From positions 1 through 16,514 of the forward strand of contig JAUXOH010000287.1 in NCBI GenBank assembly GCA_030682505.1: a DNA stretch of 16,514 nt, in the 5' to 3' direction. Positions 14,831 through 16,514 of the stretch are shown here, in pieces; positions within the stretch are counted from its first letter, which is position 1, and every line of letters starts with the position of its first letter. Both the position numbers and the translations under genes were made by a program. The notes under the pieces were generated by a model that was not told where the DNA came from, did not search any database, and was given only the letters and a program-made list of their open reading frames with translations. Origin of the DNA: Candidatus Didemnitutus sp. (lineage in GTDB: Bacteria; Verrucomicrobiota; Verrucomicrobiia; Opitutales; Opitutaceae).

Positions 14831-16324
14831 TCACTCCTTGGGCGATTGCTTCCCGCTCAGCTTCTCGATTTCAAGAACCACGAGGGCGTCTTCGGCGGCA
14901 AAGCGATCCTTCGCGCCTTGATCGTCGGCTCGCAAACCCGCTGCGAGGTCGCGATAGCTCTGCAGGCGCAGGGAAAAAATATTCAGCAACGCTTTCCGGG
15001 TGCGGGTCGTGTCGCGATCGGGCGCGAGGGCCAAGCCGTCAAGGGCACGACCCCAATCCTCGTAAAAGGGGATCAGGTGAACTTCGATCCAATCGGCGTA
15101 GCTGGATGCTTGTGCCGCCGTCCAGGGTCGACCGAGTGACTCTTGGTGTTGTTTCAGCAAGGAGACCTCCTTGTCGATGTAGGAGCGATTGGTTTTTTCC
15201 CACGCGATGAGGTCGCTAATTCGGTAATCGTAGCGCGGGGTCAGGCCGATGCCGAAGGCAAGCATGGCGCCCAGTGCGGCGAGGCCCAACCGCAGGCGGC
15301 GGCCGCTTAACTTGCTTCGACTCTGGGCGTCGAGCGGCATCGCCAGTAACCAGCCGAGCGCAATGCCACCCAGCAGACCCCCAAGATGGGCGGCATTGTC
15401 AATCCCGGTGCGGGCAAGGCCGAAAAGGATGTTGTAACCGGCAAACCCCAGGGTGCTTTTCAGCATCTTCTTGTAGACCCCGGAGGGCATCGCCTGCTTC
15501 TCGCGCAGCATGAAGCCGACAATCATGCCGTAGACGCCAAACACCGCCCCGGATGCGCCCGCGCTCCACGCTTGGTCTCCGTGCCAAGCGATACTGGCGA
15601 ATCCACCGGCAATGCCACTGCCAAGGTAGGCCAAGGCATAAAGGCGGCGGCCCAGAAGTTTTTCGACCAAGTGACCGGCATGGAAGAGTGCCCACATGTT
15701 CAGCGCCAGATGAAGGACGCCAAAGTGCATGAATGTGCTCGTCACCAACCGCCACCATTCGCCGTCGGTGGTGGCGGCACCGTTGTTGGCCCCGTAGAGA
15801 ACGTATGGCATGATGCTTTCCACATCGAACCAACCGGCGCCGAGGAATCCCATGATGACAAAGACCAGGATGTTGAGCGCCACGATGACATTGGTGACCG
15901 AGCGCCAGGGACTGATCGGGCCGACGAGGGCATCGAGCCGGCCGGTGAATTCATTGCCTTCGACGAAGGCAACATCGGTGGTTTTGGGGAGGAGGTCCGC
16001 CGCTTCCCGCGCCGTATCGGCGTCGCGAAAATGGCAGACAAATGGCTGCTTCTTGGCCCCTGATTTCCCTGCGCTGGTCTTGAACTGCAGCGTCCGACCG
16101 GTCGCCAAGACATTGCTGATGTCGTGGTGGGCGAAGACTTGCTTCGCCGATTTTCCGGCGAAAAACCCGCGAGGGCGGCCGCTGAAGGTGTAGGTGGGGC
16201 CATCCGCTTGGATGGTCAGGAGCCCGGATCCCTTGAAGTCGAGGTTGTAGACCGGACTGGCAAAAAGGTTGTAATCGATCAGATAGGACACTTCCGGCCC
16301 GCAGCCGACGGAGACATCATTCAT
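14831..16324 (-). CDS. Rhomboid-family intramembrane serine protease with N- and C-terminal extensions
   Basis: The product is 497 residues, far longer than a minimal rhomboid (about 200-280). Residues 1-120 form a soluble domain rich in predicted strands ending in a helix (PFVCHFRDADTAREAADLLP), which looks like a PH-like fold; I am not sure of this. The rhomboid core spans about 140-335. HFGVLHLALNMWAL holds His205 and Asn209. GASGAVFG holds the catalytic Ser258. AAHLGGLLGG holds the catalytic His313. A further membrane segment follows at about 343-362. A roughly 130-residue charged helical domain then runs to the stop, with WEKTNRSYIDKEVSLLKQHQESLG. The enzyme would cut transmembrane helices of unknown partners; the extensions may select substrates. 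The start ATG at 16324 is followed by MNDVSVGCGP and has no Shine-Dalgarno site. A possible promoter and a hairpin lie upstream. Confidence 0.88.
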   Translation of the reverse strand: MNDVSVGCGPEVSYLIDYNLFASPVYNLDFKGSGLLTIQADGPTYTFSGRPRGFFAGKSAKQVFAHHDISNVLATGRTLQFKTSAGKSGAKKQPFVCHFRDADTAREAADLLPKTTDVAFVEGNEFTGRLDALVGPISPWRSVTNVIVALNILVFVIMGFLGAGWFDVESIMPYVLYGANNGAATTDGEWWRLVTSTFMHFGVLHLALNMWALFHAGHLVEKLLGRRLYALAYLGSGIAGGFASIAWHGDQAWSAGASGAVFGVYGMIVGFMLREKQAMPSGVYKKMLKSTLGFAGYNILFGLARTGIDNAAHLGGLLGGIALGWLLAMPLDAQSRSKLSGRRLRLGLAALGAMLAFGIGLTPRYDYRISDLIAWEKTNRSYIDKEVSLLKQHQESLGRPWTAAQASSYADWIEVHLIPFYEDWGRALDGLALAPDRDTTRTRKALLNIFSLRLQSYRDLAAGLRADDQGAKDRFAAEDALVVLEIEKLSGKQSPKE

Positions 16325-16337
16325 ATTGGCGAAGGAG

Positions 16338-16365
16338 TTGGGCCCGTAGCAGCTACGCTGCCCAA
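16338..16365. other. Imperfect hairpin in the leader of the rhomboid gene
   Basis: TTGGGC (16338-16343) pairs with GCCCAA (16360-16365), and CGTAG (16345-16349) pairs with CTACG (16353-16357), around loop CAG with one small internal bulge. It lies 14 bases upstream of the minus-strand start and would be in the transcript leader. It contains the GTAG tetranucleotide that also forms the foot of the repeats at 11826-11875. Confidence 0.5.
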
Positions 16366-16387
16366 GCCCGATTCCACGTAAAGTTCA

Positions 16388-16415
16388 GAATAGCCGATCC
16401 CAATTCTTTACCAAG
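16388..16415 (-). promoter_or_regulatory. Possible sigma-70-type promoter for the rhomboid gene
   Basis: On the minus strand TTGGTA (16415-16410) and TATTCT (16393-16388) are 16 bases apart, each matching four of six consensus positions. The stretch is AT-richer than its surroundings and lies between the tRNA terminator and the rhomboid start. Confidence 0.35.
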
Positions 16416-16454
16416 ACCATGTCTATCGGACCTGTATTCGCGGCGCCGAAACAC

Positions 16455-16490
16455 AAAAAGGCCCGTAATTCATTTGAATTACGGACCTTT
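16455..16490 (-). terminator. Rho-independent terminator of the tRNA-Glu transcript
   Basis: A long inverted repeat has CCGTAATTCA (16463-16472) pairing with TGAATTACGG (16475-16484). The stem then extends through GG/CC and AAA/TTT past one mismatch. On the minus strand it is followed by five T (complement of 16459-16455). It starts five bases after the tRNA CCA end. Confidence 0.85.
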
Positions 16491-16494
16491 AAAG

Positions 16495-16514
16495 TGGCGT
16501 CCCCACGGGGATTC
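16495..16514 (-). tRNA. tRNA-Glu, 3' end only
   Basis: Read on the minus strand, the right edge gives GAATCCCCGTGGGGACGCCA. This is the end of a T loop (GAAT), the T-stem strand CCCCG, the acceptor strand TGGGGAC, discriminator G and an encoded CCA ending at 16495. The acceptor strand and discriminator match bacterial tRNA-Glu (E. coli ends in AGGGGACGCCA). The anticodon lies outside the window, so the identity is by similarity only. Confidence 0.75.

Noticed and set aside
16455..16514. Integration site of a mobile element at the tRNA 3' end
   Set aside because: No integrase gene and no second copy of the tRNA 3' end is visible in the window. The sequence next to the tRNA is its terminator.

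Overview
The window is GC-rich, roughly 60 to 65 percent by eye. It carries 14 protein-coding genes and the 3' end of a tRNA gene. The gene set (long adenylosuccinate lyase, pyrophosphate-type phosphofructokinase, CstA, YbdK-type amidoligase, GTAG-footed palindromic repeats) and the near-absence of Shine-Dalgarno sites fit a Verrucomicrobiota bacterium of the Opitutaceae kind. That assignment is an inference from general gene character, since no taxonomic marker lies in the window.

Layout: (1) Positions 2-1006 are the C-terminal part of a DUF4139/mucoidy-inhibitor-like protein. It meets a convergent alpha/beta-hydrolase esterase (minus strand, 1021-1911). The first gene's terminator hairpin lies inside the esterase's last codons. 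(2) A divergent intergenic region (1912-2197) leads into a plus-strand run at 2198-7181: an ATP-grasp ligase, a YbdK/GCS2 carboxylate-amine ligase, an M29-type aminopeptidase, a small membrane-anchored protein of unlike base composition, and a second ATP-grasp-like protein whose motif order resembles glutathionylspermidine synthase. (3) Housekeeping genes follow on the plus strand: holA, ppnP, purB and a pyrophosphate-dependent phosphofructokinase, the last closed by a strong terminator. (4) A convergent intergenic region with three copies of a REP-like palindrome precedes a minus-strand block: cstA, a TauE/SafE-type exporter, a rhomboid protease with extra N- and C-terminal domains, and upstream of these the 3' end of a tRNA-Glu gene with its terminator.

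The most interesting part is 2198-7181. Three different ligase folds that match the general types of GshA (GCS2), GshB (ATP-grasp) and GspS (permuted ATP-grasp) sit together with a metallo-aminopeptidase. I infer a pathway that builds a small peptide or peptide-amine conjugate, possibly a thiol or polyamine conjugate, and hydrolyses it. The substrates cannot be read from sequence. The small gene at 5529-5963 lies inside this run, has lower GC and is the only gene with a canonical Shine-Dalgarno site, so it is probably a later arrival.
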